Source: Ereboglobus luteus
GTDB lineage: Bacteria; Verrucomicrobiota; Verrucomicrobiia; Opitutales; Opitutaceae
Direction of reading: 5' to 3'
NCBI RefSeq assembly: GCF_003096195.1
Contig: NZ_CP023004.1
Location: forward strand, 163,299-227,298
Length of the DNA: 64,000 bases
The first letter of the stretch is position 1; the number at the start of each line of letters is the position of its first letter. This document shows, in pieces, positions 26,716-34,726 of this stretch. Below the pieces are notes generated by a model, which was given only the letters and a program-made list of their open reading frames with translations, did no database searches and was not told the origin of the DNA. Both the position numbers and the translations under genes were made by a program.

Positions 26716-29571
26716 GTGCACGCATCGCCACTCACAGCCCTCAGCACGCGCATCCGCAAACACGCGCTCGGACGCCTCAACTTCGCCGACTCCGGCGCCG
26801 ACGTCCCCGCGGCGCAACGCCTCACCGCGTGCAAAACATTCCTGCGCCTCGAAAACGCCATGATGCGCATGCGCCACGAGGCCGGCGAATCCGGCGTCGC
26901 CGTCGCCCACGCGCGCGCCGCCACGATCGACGTCATGCTCGCGCACCTTTTTGATTACGCCATCGCGGCATGGAAACGCAGCCGCCCCGGCGTCCCCGCG
27001 CCGGAGGTCGCCCTCGTCGCGCTCGGCGGTTACGGCCGCGCCCAGCTCAGCCCGCTGAGCGACATCGACATCATGTTCCTTTACCCCTCGAACGTCCGCC
27101 TCGACGACCTCAAGGACTTCCAGCAGCACCTCGTCGATGAAATCCTCTACACCCTTTGGGATTGCGGCCTGAAAGTCGGCCACTCGTCGCGCACCACCGA
27201 CGACGCCTTTGCCGAGGCCCGCGCAGACATCCAGACAAAAACCGCCCTGCTTGAGGCCCGCTTCATCGCCGGCTCCGACATTCTTTTCGAAAACTTCTTC
27301 ACCGCCTACGAGAATTTCTACCGCAACGAGGGCACGCTCTCCTACATCGCTTCCCGTCTCAAAAATCAGACCATCCGGCGCGCCAAATACGGCGACACCG
27401 TTTTCCTTCAGGAACCCGACATCAAGAACGGCGTCGGCGGACTCCGCGACTACCACTCGGTTCTCTGGCTCGCCCACGTCAAACTCGGCCTGCGCAACGT
27501 CAACGACCTCGTCGAGGAAGGTTACCTGCAGCGCAACCAGCTCCGCGACTTCAAGCGCGCCTACGATTTTCTCATGCGCGTGCGCAACGAGCTCCACTTC
27601 AACTCCCGGCATCCCACCGACCTCCTCGACCTCGAACAACAACCCCGCATCGCCCTCGGCCTCGGTTACGCCAACCACGACGAGCTCGCCCGCGTCGAGC
27701 AGTTCATGCACGATTATTACCGCGCCGCGCAAACCATCTACCGCGTCGCCAAATACATTGAGCACCGCCTCTCGCTCACCGCCGACCCCATCAAAACCGG
27801 CGCGACCGCCGGCCCCTCCCCCGCCCTTTCGCTCCGCGATTCGCTCCGCCTCACCCGTCACCAAAAAACGCAGCATGTCGACGGCTTCATCCAGCGCGGC
27901 AACGAGCTCACCGCCGAGCACCCCGGCGTCTTTCGCGAGAGCCCCGAGCGCCTCATCCGCGTCTTTCGTTACGCCCAGCAACTCGGCATCCAACCCGACT
28001 TCACCCTCCAAACCCTCATTCGCGACAACCTGCCCCTGATCAACCGCCGCGTCATCAACTCGCCCGACTGCGCCGCCAGCTTCCGCGCCATCATGCACAC
28101 CGTCGGCAACGTCCACCCCACCCTCTCCCTCATGCACGAGCTCGGAGTCCTCGGACGCTACCTCCCCGAATTCGACACCCTCACCTGCCTCGTCCAGCAC
28201 GAATACTACCACCGCTACACCGCCGACATCCACACCCTCAACGCCATCCGCGAACTCGACCGCATTTTCCTGCGCGAGGAGGATTTCACCGGCAAATACC
28301 TCACCGCCCTCCACGAAACCCCCGCCCCCTCGCTCCTCTACCTCATCCTCCTGCTGCACGACATCGGCAAGGCCGACGGCGTCAAGGGCCACGCCGAAAA
28401 CGGCGCGCTCATGGCCGGCCCCGTTCTCGAGCGATTGCAAGTGGACGCCTCGCTCCGCCCGACAATTATATTCATCATTAAAAACCACCTCGCCATGGCG
28501 CGCTTCTGGCAGAAACGCGATGTTGACGACCCGCAAACCGCAGCCGCCTTTGCCGGGGCCGTCCAGACTGCCGACAACCTCCGCTATCTCTACGTCCACA
28601 CCTTCTGCGACTCGCGCAGCACCAGCGCCGAACTCTGGAACGGCTACAAGGACGCGCTCCACACCACGCTCTACCGGGCCACGAGCGAACGCCTGATGCA
28701 CGACACCGCCGCCATCGCCGCCCGCAACTCGGAACGCAAGCAATTGAAGCTCAAGCAGCTCCTCTCCGAAAAAATCCCGGGCATCCCCGACGACGAAATC
28801 ACCGCGCACTTCAACCGCCTCCCCGAGCGCTATTTCATCCAGGCCGACACCGCCGAAATCGCGCTCCACGTGCGCATGGTCAACCAGCTCCTCAAGTCGA
28901 TCAGCGCCGCCGAATCCCTCGACACCCTCCGCCCCGTCATCGAATGGCGCAACGACCTCAACCGCGCCTTCACCATCGTCAACGTCGTCACATGGGATCG
29001 CGCCGGACTCTTCTACAAACTTGCCGGCGCCCTCAGCGTCGCCGGCGTCAACATCCTCGGCGCCAAGGTCATCTCCCGCACCGACCACATCGCCATCGAC
29101 ACCTTCTACATCACCGAGCCCGGCGGCGGAGTCGTGCAAAACCAGGCCGCGCAGGACACCTTTGCCAAAAACGTCGAGCAAACCCTCGTCGCCAACCGCG
29201 ACCTCTACCCCGACATCCTCGCGCAAGCCAAGCGCATCGCCCCGCACGCCGCCCTCGTGGGCAGCCTCCAAAACACCTTCCCGCCTCTCATCGACGTTTA
29301 CAATGAACGCTCGATGCAACGCACCATCGTGGAAATCCAAGCCCGCGACCAAATCGGCCTGCTCTACCGTCTCGCCAAGGCAATTTCCGATCACGGCTTC
29401 GGCATCACCTTCGCGCGCATCGGCACCGAGCGAGGCATCGCCATCGACACCTTCTACATTGAAAACACCAGTCGCGAAACCGCCATCGAAGCCCCCCGCC
29501 TCCGCGCCCTCCGCGACGAACTGGAAAAAGTGGTTATTCCACCGGAAACGCCGGCCCCCGGCCCGGCGTGA
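26716..29571 (+). CDS. glnD: [Protein-PII] uridylyltransferase GlnD
   Basis: GlnD senses glutamine and adds or removes UMP on PII signalling proteins, controlling nitrogen assimilation. Domains in order are: nucleotidyltransferase with GGYGRAQLSPLSDIDIMFL near residue 103, the GlnD helical region, the HD uridylyl-removing domain with LLHDIGKADG near 545, and two ACT domains near 752 and 869. The 951-residue length is slightly long. The start is a GTG (MHASPLTALS). The upstream region and first ~30 codons are duplicated about 1 kb upstream. No PII or glutamine synthetase gene is adjacent. Confidence 0.95.
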   Translation: MHASPLTALSTRIRKHALGRLNFADSGADVPAAQRLTACKTFLRLENAMMRMRHEAGESGVAVAHARAATIDVMLAHLFDYAIAAWKRSRPGVPAPEVALVALGGYGRAQLSPLSDIDIMFLYPSNVRLDDLKDFQQHLVDEILYTLWDCGLKVGHSSRTTDDAFAEARADIQTKTALLEARFIAGSDILFENFFTAYENFYRNEGTLSYIASRLKNQTIRRAKYGDTVFLQEPDIKNGVGGLRDYHSVLWLAHVKLGLRNVNDLVEEGYLQRNQLRDFKRAYDFLMRVRNELHFNSRHPTDLLDLEQQPRIALGLGYANHDELARVEQFMHDYYRAAQTIYRVAKYIEHRLSLTADPIKTGATAGPSPALSLRDSLRLTRHQKTQHVDGFIQRGNELTAEHPGVFRESPERLIRVFRYAQQLGIQPDFTLQTLIRDNLPLINRRVINSPDCAASFRAIMHTVGNVHPTLSLMHELGVLGRYLPEFDTLTCLVQHEYYHRYTADIHTLNAIRELDRIFLREEDFTGKYLTALHETPAPSLLYLILLLHDIGKADGVKGHAENGALMAGPVLERLQVDASLRPTIIFIIKNHLAMARFWQKRDVDDPQTAAAFAGAVQTADNLRYLYVHTFCDSRSTSAELWNGYKDALHTTLYRATSERLMHDTAAIAARNSERKQLKLKQLLSEKIPGIPDDEITAHFNRLPERYFIQADTAEIALHVRMVNQLLKSISAAESLDTLRPVIEWRNDLNRAFTIVNVVTWDRAGLFYKLAGALSVAGVNILGAKVISRTDHIAIDTFYITEPGGGVVQNQAAQDTFAKNVEQTLVANRDLYPDILAQAKRIAPHAALVGSLQNTFPPLIDVYNERSMQRTIVEIQARDQIGLLYRLAKAISDHGFGITFARIGTERGIAIDTFYIENTSRETAIEAPRLRALRDELEKVVIPPETPAPGPA

Positions 29572-29595
29572 CGGCGCATGGCGCAGCACACTTTT

Positions 29596-30537
29596 CTACT
29601 CGCCACTCGCTACTTTTTCCCACCGCCCCATCGCCACGTCCAAAAATGCCGCGAGCGCGGGATCGGGCGCGGGTGGTTGCTTCCAGCCGAGGACAAGCCG
29701 GCTCTCGGGCGCGTGGCCGATGAGCGCGTGAAACACCACGTCCTTCTGCAACGGCCCCGCCTCGGAGGGCGTGATGAAGGTCACGCCAATGCCGGCGCGC
29801 ACCAGGCCGATTCCGTTGGCTCGGGGCCAGACTTCCTCGACGATTTTCGGCGTCACGCCAGCCTGAGAACACGCCGCGATGATGCGGTCGTAAAACCCGG
29901 GGTTGTTCGCCCTCGGAAACAACACAAACGGCACCGCCGCGAGATCGCGCAGCCGAAGCAGTTTCTTTTTTCCGAGCGCGTGCCCCGCGGGAAGCAGGAT
30001 GCCGTTGCGCTCGCGCAAAAGCATGTGCGTGCGAATGCCCGGCGCGGGCGCACCCGCCCCGTTTGTGTTCGGATGAAAAAAGCCGCACCCCAGCTCTCCC
30101 ACCTGCAACGCGGCAAGCTGGGCGCTCGTGGGCATTTCGTTCAGTTCAAGCCGGATGCCGGGATAACGCCGGTTGAACTCGCGCAAAATATCCGGCAGCA
30201 CCGTCGCCATCGCCAGCCCCGTGAACGCCACGCGCACATGCCCAGTCTCGCCCGCCGCCAGCGAGCGCAGCTCCCGGCCCGCCGCGTTAAGCGAGCGCAG
30301 CACCGGCTCGATGCGCGCAGCAAAGGCGCGCCCCGCGGGTGTCAGCTCGACGCGACGGCGGGTGCGCGCGAAGAGTTTCGCGCCCAGCGCCTCCTCGAGG
30401 TGCGCGATCTGGCGGCTGAGCGCGGGCTGCGCGACATTAAGCGACTCGGCGGCCTTGCGGAAATGAAGATGGCGCGCGACTTCGAGGAAATAGACGAGGT
30501 GGCGCAGATCGTAGGGAAATTGATACTCGGCAGGCAT
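29596..30537 (-). CDS. LysR-family transcriptional regulator
   Basis: A 313-residue LTTR with the N-terminal winged helix-turn-helix (LVYFLEVARHLHFRKAAESLNVAQPALSRQIAHLEEALG) and a C-terminal periplasmic-binding-protein-like effector domain. It is transcribed divergently from leuC with a ~110-bp intergenic region, the usual layout for a LysR protein that controls its neighbour, so it may regulate leuCD. The effector is unknown. ATG 30537 is preferred; an in-frame TTG lies one codon upstream. Confidence 0.9.
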   Translation of the reverse strand: MPAEYQFPYDLRHLVYFLEVARHLHFRKAAESLNVAQPALSRQIAHLEEALGAKLFARTRRRVELTPAGRAFAARIEPVLRSLNAAGRELRSLAAGETGHVRVAFTGLAMATVLPDILREFNRRYPGIRLELNEMPTSAQLAALQVGELGCGFFHPNTNGAGAPAPGIRTHMLLRERNGILLPAGHALGKKKLLRLRDLAAVPFVLFPRANNPGFYDRIIAACSQAGVTPKIVEEVWPRANGIGLVRAGIGVTFITPSEAGPLQKDVVFHALIGHAPESRLVLGWKQPPAPDPALAAFLDVAMGRWEKVASGE

Positions 30538-30646
30538 CAATCACAACAAAATGAGTATTTTTTGATATTGCAAGAATCTGCTATCCTGCGTCCCGATTTA
30601 TTCGCTTTATCCGCGTATTTTTAACACAAATCCGATCCTAAACATC
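30538..30646. promoter_or_regulatory. Divergent LysR/leuC promoter region
   Basis: The AT-rich intergenic stretch separates divergent starts and contains TATTTTTTGATATTGCAAGA (30552-30571), compatible with a LysR-type T-N11-A site. No promoter boxes can be fixed with confidence. Confidence 0.4.
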
Positions 30647-32068
30647 ATGCCAAAAACACTGTTCCAAAAAGTCTGGGAAGCGCACGCCGTGCGCAAACTC
30701 TCGAGCGGGCACACCCAGCTCCTCGTCGACACGCACCTGCTGCACGAAGTCACCAGCCCGCAGGCGTTCGGCATGCTGCGCGACCTCAACCTGAAGGTCG
30801 CCATGCCCCACCGCACTTTCGCGACGGTCGACCACATCATCCCGACCAACCCCGGCGCGTGCGAGCCTTTCGCCGACCCGCTCGCGCAGGCCATGATGGA
30901 CGCCATCCGCAAAAACTGCCAGGATAACGGCATCGTGTTTTTTGACCGCGCCACGGGCAAGCAGGGCGTCATCCACATCATCGCGCCCGAGCAGGGAATC
31001 ACGCAGCCCGGCATGACCATCGCCTGCGGCGACTCGCACACCTCCACGCACGGCGCGTTCGGCGCGATCTCGTTTGGCATCGGCACCACGCAAATCCGCG
31101 ACATCCTCGCCACGCAAACCATGGCCATCTCGCCGCTCAAGGTGCGCCGTGTCGAGGTCAACGGAAAGCTCGGACGGGGCGTTTACGCGAAGGACGTGAT
31201 CCTGCACATCATCCGCACGCTCGGCGTCAACGGCGGCACCGGTTACGCCTACGAATTCGCGGGCGAGGTGCTCGACAACATGTCGATGGAGGAGCGCATG
31301 ACCGTGTGCAACATGTCCATCGAGGGCGGCGCGCGCGTCGGCTACGTCAATCCCGACGAAACCACGTTCGCCTATCTCAAGGACCGTCCCTACGCCCCCA
31401 AGGGCGCGGCGTGGGACGAGGCCGTCGCCCGTTGGAAAGCCTGCGCGTCCGATCCCGGTTGCGCCTACGACGATGTTGTCAAAATCGACGCCGCCGACAT
31501 CGCGCCCACCGTCACCTGGGGCATCAATCCCGCCGAGGGCATCTCGATCAACGAAAACATTCCCGATCCCGCGACCGCGGCCACCGCCGAGGAAAAGGCG
31601 GAAATCGAGGAGGCGCTCGCCTACATGAAATTCACGCCCGGCGCGCCCATCAAGGGCACCAAGATCGACGTCGCGTTTCTCGGCTCCTGCACCAACGGAC
31701 GCCTCACCGATTTCCAGGAAGTCGCCAAGCACATCAAAGGCAAAAAAGTCGCGCCCGGCATCCGTGCGCTCGCCGTCCCCGGCTCGCAAGGCGTCGCGGT
31801 GCTCTGCCGCGAGCTCGGCATCGACCAAGTCTTCAAGGACGCCGGCTTTGAATGGCGCGACGCCGGGTGCTCGATGTGCCTGGCGATGAATCCCGACAAG
31901 CTCGTCGGCGATCAAGTCAGCGCCAGCTCCTCGAACCGCAACTTCAAGGGTCGCCAGGGCAGCCCGACGGGACGCACCATCCTGATGAGCCCGTTGATGG
32001 TCGCCGCCGCCGCCATCGCCGGCCACGTCGCCGACGCGCGGGAAGTTTTCCCCGCCGCAAACAACTAA
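30647..32068 (+). CDS. leuC: 3-Isopropylmalate dehydratase large subunit
   Basis: LeuC with LeuD isomerises 2-isopropylmalate to 3-isopropylmalate in leucine synthesis, using a [4Fe-4S] cluster. The 473-residue aconitase-fold protein has [13 protein letters not shown] near residue 126 and the cluster cysteines in [11 protein letters not shown] and [10 protein letters not shown]. The length is normal. It is followed by leuD after a ~160-bp spacer with an inverted repeat, and is divergent from a LysR regulator. Confidence 0.96.
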   Translation: MPKTLFQKVWEAHAVRKLSSGHTQLLVDTHLLHEVTSPQAFGMLRDLNLKVAMPHRTFATVDHIIPTNPGACEPFADPLAQAMMDAIRKNCQDNGIVFFDRATGKQGVIHIIAPEQGITQPGMTIACGDSHTSTHGAFGAISFGIGTTQIRDILATQTMAISPLKVRRVEVNGKLGRGVYAKDVILHIIRTLGVNGGTGYAYEFAGEVLDNMSMEERMTVCNMSIEGGARVGYVNPDETTFAYLKDRPYAPKGAAWDEAVARWKACASDPGCAYDDVVKIDAADIAPTVTWGINPAEGISINENIPDPATAATAEEKAEIEEALAYMKFTPGAPIKGTKIDVAFLGSCTNGRLTDFQEVAKHIKGKKVAPGIRALAVPGSQGVAVLCRELGIDQVFKDAGFEWRDAGCSMCLAMNPDKLVGDQVSASSSNRNFKGRQGSPTGRTILMSPLMVAAAAIAGHVADAREVFPAANN

Positions 32069-32093
32069 ACGATTTGACGAACAACCAATCCAC

Positions 32094-32203
32094 TTAACCA
32101 CGGAAAACACGGAGACCAAACCGGGAACGCAGTTTCGACTGCGAAGCGACAGCCAGCCAAAACGATTCTTCACTCCGTGCCTCTCCGAGTCCTCCGTGGT
32201 TAA
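32094..32203. repeat. TTAACCACGGA inverted-repeat element between leuC and leuD
   Basis: Perfect 11-base arms TTAACCACGGA (32094-32104) and its complement (32193-32203) flank a ~90-base middle. Further matching words (ACACGGAG / CTCCGTG) lie just inside. A smaller relative with ACCACGGA...TCCGTGGT lies at 39069-39097. It is non-coding and could fold in the leuCD mRNA. Confidence 0.75.
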
Positions 32204-32230
32204 AAAATAAAAACTTTAAACTTAAATAAA

Positions 32231-32836
32231 ATGAGCCTTGCAAAAATCACCCAAGTCACCGGCCGCGCCGTTTACGTGCCCGGCAATGACATCGACACCG
32301 ACCGCATCATTCCCGCGCGTTTCATGAAATGCGTCAGCTTCGACGGCCTGGGCCAGTATCTGTTTTACGACGTGCGCCACACGCCCGACGACAAACCCAC
32401 CGGCCACCCGATCGACAAGCCCGAGCACAAGGGCGCGACGGTCATGCTCTCCGGCGCCAATTTCGGCTGCGGCAGCTCGCGCGAGCACGCGCCGCAAGCC
32501 ATCCACAAGGCCGGATTCCGGGCAATCATCGCGGAGAACTTCGCCGAGATCTTTTTTGGCAACAGCACCACGCTCGGCATTCCTTGTGTGAACGCAAAAC
32601 ATGAGGACATCGCCAAGGTCGCCGCCGCAATCGAGGCAAATCCCCAACTCGAGGTGACGGTTGATGTCGAGCATCTCGAAGTGCGTTTCGGCGATCAAAA
32701 AATCCCAATCACGATGCGCGAAAGCGCGCGCGAGGGCCTGGTCGCGGGACGCTGGGATGCGATCGGCGAACTCCTTGAAGCCAAGGACGCAACCGCCGCG
32801 CTGGCCGCGAAGTTTCCCTACATGACCGCTTCGTAA
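32231..32836 (+). CDS. leuD: 3-Isopropylmalate dehydratase small subunit
   Basis: LeuD is the swivelling small subunit that completes the isopropylmalate isomerase active site. The 201-residue protein shows the family motifs GNDIDTDRIIPARF near residue 18 and SGANFGCGSSREHAPQAI near 76. It forms an operon with leuC. A hairpin that fits a terminator follows 28 nt after the stop. Confidence 0.96.
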   Translation: MSLAKITQVTGRAVYVPGNDIDTDRIIPARFMKCVSFDGLGQYLFYDVRHTPDDKPTGHPIDKPEHKGATVMLSGANFGCGSSREHAPQAIHKAGFRAIIAENFAEIFFGNSTTLGIPCVNAKHEDIAKVAAAIEANPQLEVTVDVEHLEVRFGDQKIPITMRESAREGLVAGRWDAIGELLEAKDATAALAAKFPYMTAS

Positions 32837-33156
32837 GCGCCGCTCCGGCTGCGCCGAGCCCCGGCACCGCGTGAAGGCACGCGGTGCCGCTCCATTTTTA
32901 TCCGCACAGGGATGCCGAGTCAGGGTCCGAAACTCCCGCGCGCATTAAATTTCTGGAACACTACCCCGCTTTGGGAAGTCATCAACGCACTTCCGAAACA
33001 CGCCCGCATGCACCGGCCTGCGCCAAAACCGCCGTGCGGACATGTTTTCGCCCGTCGCGCCCTGCGCCGCACGCCTCAAACAAAGAAATTACAACTCAAT
33101 TAGAAAGTTTGCTCGCAACTTTTCAATAAGCCGACAGTTCTAGGCAATTCGTCTAC
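32837..33156. other. Intergenic region leuD to outer-membrane protein gene
   Basis: These 320 bases hold the leuD terminator hairpin at the start and no convincing gene. Short open frames on the plus strand (32884-33129, 32912-33103) have Arg/Pro/His-rich translations without family features. The promoter of the gene at 33157 is probably in the last ~100 bases, which are less GC-rich. Confidence 0.5.
32864..32899 (+). terminator. Terminator hairpin after leuD
   Basis: The perfect 10-bp stem GCACCGCGTG (32864-32873) / CACGCGGTGC (32878-32887) with loop AAGG is followed by CGCTCCATTTTT. This is a likely intrinsic terminator, although the T-run is set back by seven bases. Confidence 0.7.
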
Positions 33157-34608
33157 ATGAAATCGACTCTCCCGCGCACACTTGTTTTCGCTCTATTTGT
33201 TGGCACCGGACTCTTGGTGCACGCCCAGGACAAAACGCCTGTCACGCCCGTTGAATACCTGCGGCCGATGAAAAACAGCTTCTCCATCGGCGTGCGAATG
33301 ATCGGCGGCGCCAAGGTCACCTTCGGCGGAAATCTCGGCGCAACCCCGTTCACCGTGTCCCGCGACAGAATCAACTCCGGCGGATACGACAACGGCACAA
33401 TAACCGCCGACGACAAGGATTCCGCCTCCGGTGATCGTCCGGCCTATTCGGACAGCACATGCGTCACATGGAAAAGCATGCCTGGCGGCGTCGAGGGTCG
33501 TTATTACACCATTAAACTGGATAGCGACGGGAAGGCCATTCGCGACAAGGATGGCAATGTGGTCATCACAGGCAATTATGTGTATTACAACAAAGACGAC
33601 TCCAATTGGAGGCACTACACAAGAAACTGGTCCTACTCGGGCGACAGCGGCCAGTTAAGGGACAACCCCGACAATTCGGACTACCAGCAAGTCGGCATGA
33701 GCGCCTTCTCATCGAGAGGCTCCACGGACACGGTCACTGCTGAGGACAGCAGAAACCCCGGCGTCGAACTCACGATGGGGCGCGTCATCCAGCGCTTCAA
33801 GTATTTCGAATGGGGCATCGGTGTCAGCTTCGGCGTCTCCGAGTTCAATGCCAAAACCCGCCAGTCTGTGAATGTAAAACTCGATTACATAACAGATTGG
33901 TATGATATTTACACCACCGGCGACAAATTCGGCGGCACGCCAACAAAAGGCAAACTCAAGACACATGGCGAAGCCTCCAGTTTCCCCAATATTTTTGTCC
34001 CCACGGAGAATGACGACGAATACCAAGACTTGAAATACACCTATGTGGACAGCAACGGAACTGAAGTTTCAGGTTACACCGCCCTGGAGACAACCAATCC
34101 CATCGGCAACACCAGTGCGGCCACCGAGGAATCCAATTTGAATGATCCCGACAGGGATAAATTGCTGGACGGCACCGCCGACGGCTACTGGCAGGTCAAG
34201 GGTGTCTATTACATGTTGCGCCTCGGCCCGATGGTGCGCATTCCGATCGGCAAACGCTTCTCGGCCTATCTCAGTGGCGGATACATGGCCGCCTACGTGG
34301 GCTCCAAATTCCGCTACGCGGAAAATGTGAACGTCCCCCATGGGACCAGCACCATAAGCACAGCCTACAAGGAAACTTACGCAAATGGATATTCGGTCAC
34401 CACAGACACCAAGAACAACCAGAAATACATTGGGGGCTTTTATTTCGACGCGAATCTTGAATGGTGGACGAGCACACGCACCGGTTTTTATGCCGGTGTG
34501 GCATACGAGCGCCTGAATTCATACAAACAGGATCTGCACGGGCGCAACGCCAACATTAAAATGGACAACGGTCTCGGCATCCGCTTCGGCATCATCACGC
34601 GATTCTAA
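33157..34608 (+). CDS. Putative outer-membrane beta-barrel protein
   Basis: A 483-residue protein of no recognised family. The N-terminus (MKSTLPRTLVFALFVGTGLLVHAQ) is a signal peptide with an HAQ-D site. The mature part is rich in Gly, Tyr, Asn and Thr with alternating hydrophobic strands (SFSIGVRMIGGAKVTFGG, FSAYLSGGYMAAYVGSKF, FYFDANLEWWTSTRTGFYAGVAY). It ends in an aromatic residue (GIRFGIITRF), as barrel proteins recognised by the BAM machinery do. It stands alone between leuD and the convergent NamZ-fusion gene. The barrel call is inferred from pattern only. Confidence 0.6.
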   Translation: MKSTLPRTLVFALFVGTGLLVHAQDKTPVTPVEYLRPMKNSFSIGVRMIGGAKVTFGGNLGATPFTVSRDRINSGGYDNGTITADDKDSASGDRPAYSDSTCVTWKSMPGGVEGRYYTIKLDSDGKAIRDKDGNVVITGNYVYYNKDDSNWRHYTRNWSYSGDSGQLRDNPDNSDYQQVGMSAFSSRGSTDTVTAEDSRNPGVELTMGRVIQRFKYFEWGIGVSFGVSEFNAKTRQSVNVKLDYITDWYDIYTTGDKFGGTPTKGKLKTHGEASSFPNIFVPTENDDEYQDLKYTYVDSNGTEVSGYTALETTNPIGNTSAATEESNLNDPDRDKLLDGTADGYWQVKGVYYMLRLGPMVRIPIGKRFSAYLSGGYMAAYVGSKFRYAENVNVPHGTSTISTAYKETYANGYSVTTDTKNNQKYIGGFYFDANLEWWTSTRTGFYAGVAYERLNSYKQDLHGRNANIKMDNGLGIRFGIITRF

Positions 34609-34626
34609 TATTTGACTGGCATTTTT

Positions 34627-34726
34627 GGTAGGGCGAAGCCTCAGGCTGAGCCGAAGTTTTTCGTGCCCCGTGGCACTCCGAATTTCATGCCGTTTTTTTC
34701 GGCTCACCCGGACGGTTTGCCCTACC
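34627..34726. repeat. REPIN-like 100-bp inverted unit at the namZ stop
   Basis: The ends are inverted copies of GGTAGGGCRAA; TGAGCCGAA-like arms lie further in. The right end supplies the TAG stop of the minus-strand gene at 34722. The outer GGTAGGGC word matches the repeats around the RAYT gene at 52668. Confidence 0.75.

Noticed and set aside
26701-29589. A 962-codon open frame on the minus strand across glnD
   Set aside because: It is the complement of a long GC-rich gene with strong third-position bias. Its translation is a low-complexity Asp/Glu/Gly/Val run without motifs, and glnD is unambiguous.
32884-33129. Possible small gene after leuD
   Set aside because: Lies over the terminator tail. 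The translation is Arg/Pro/His-rich with no recognisable pattern, and overlapping alternative frames look equally random.
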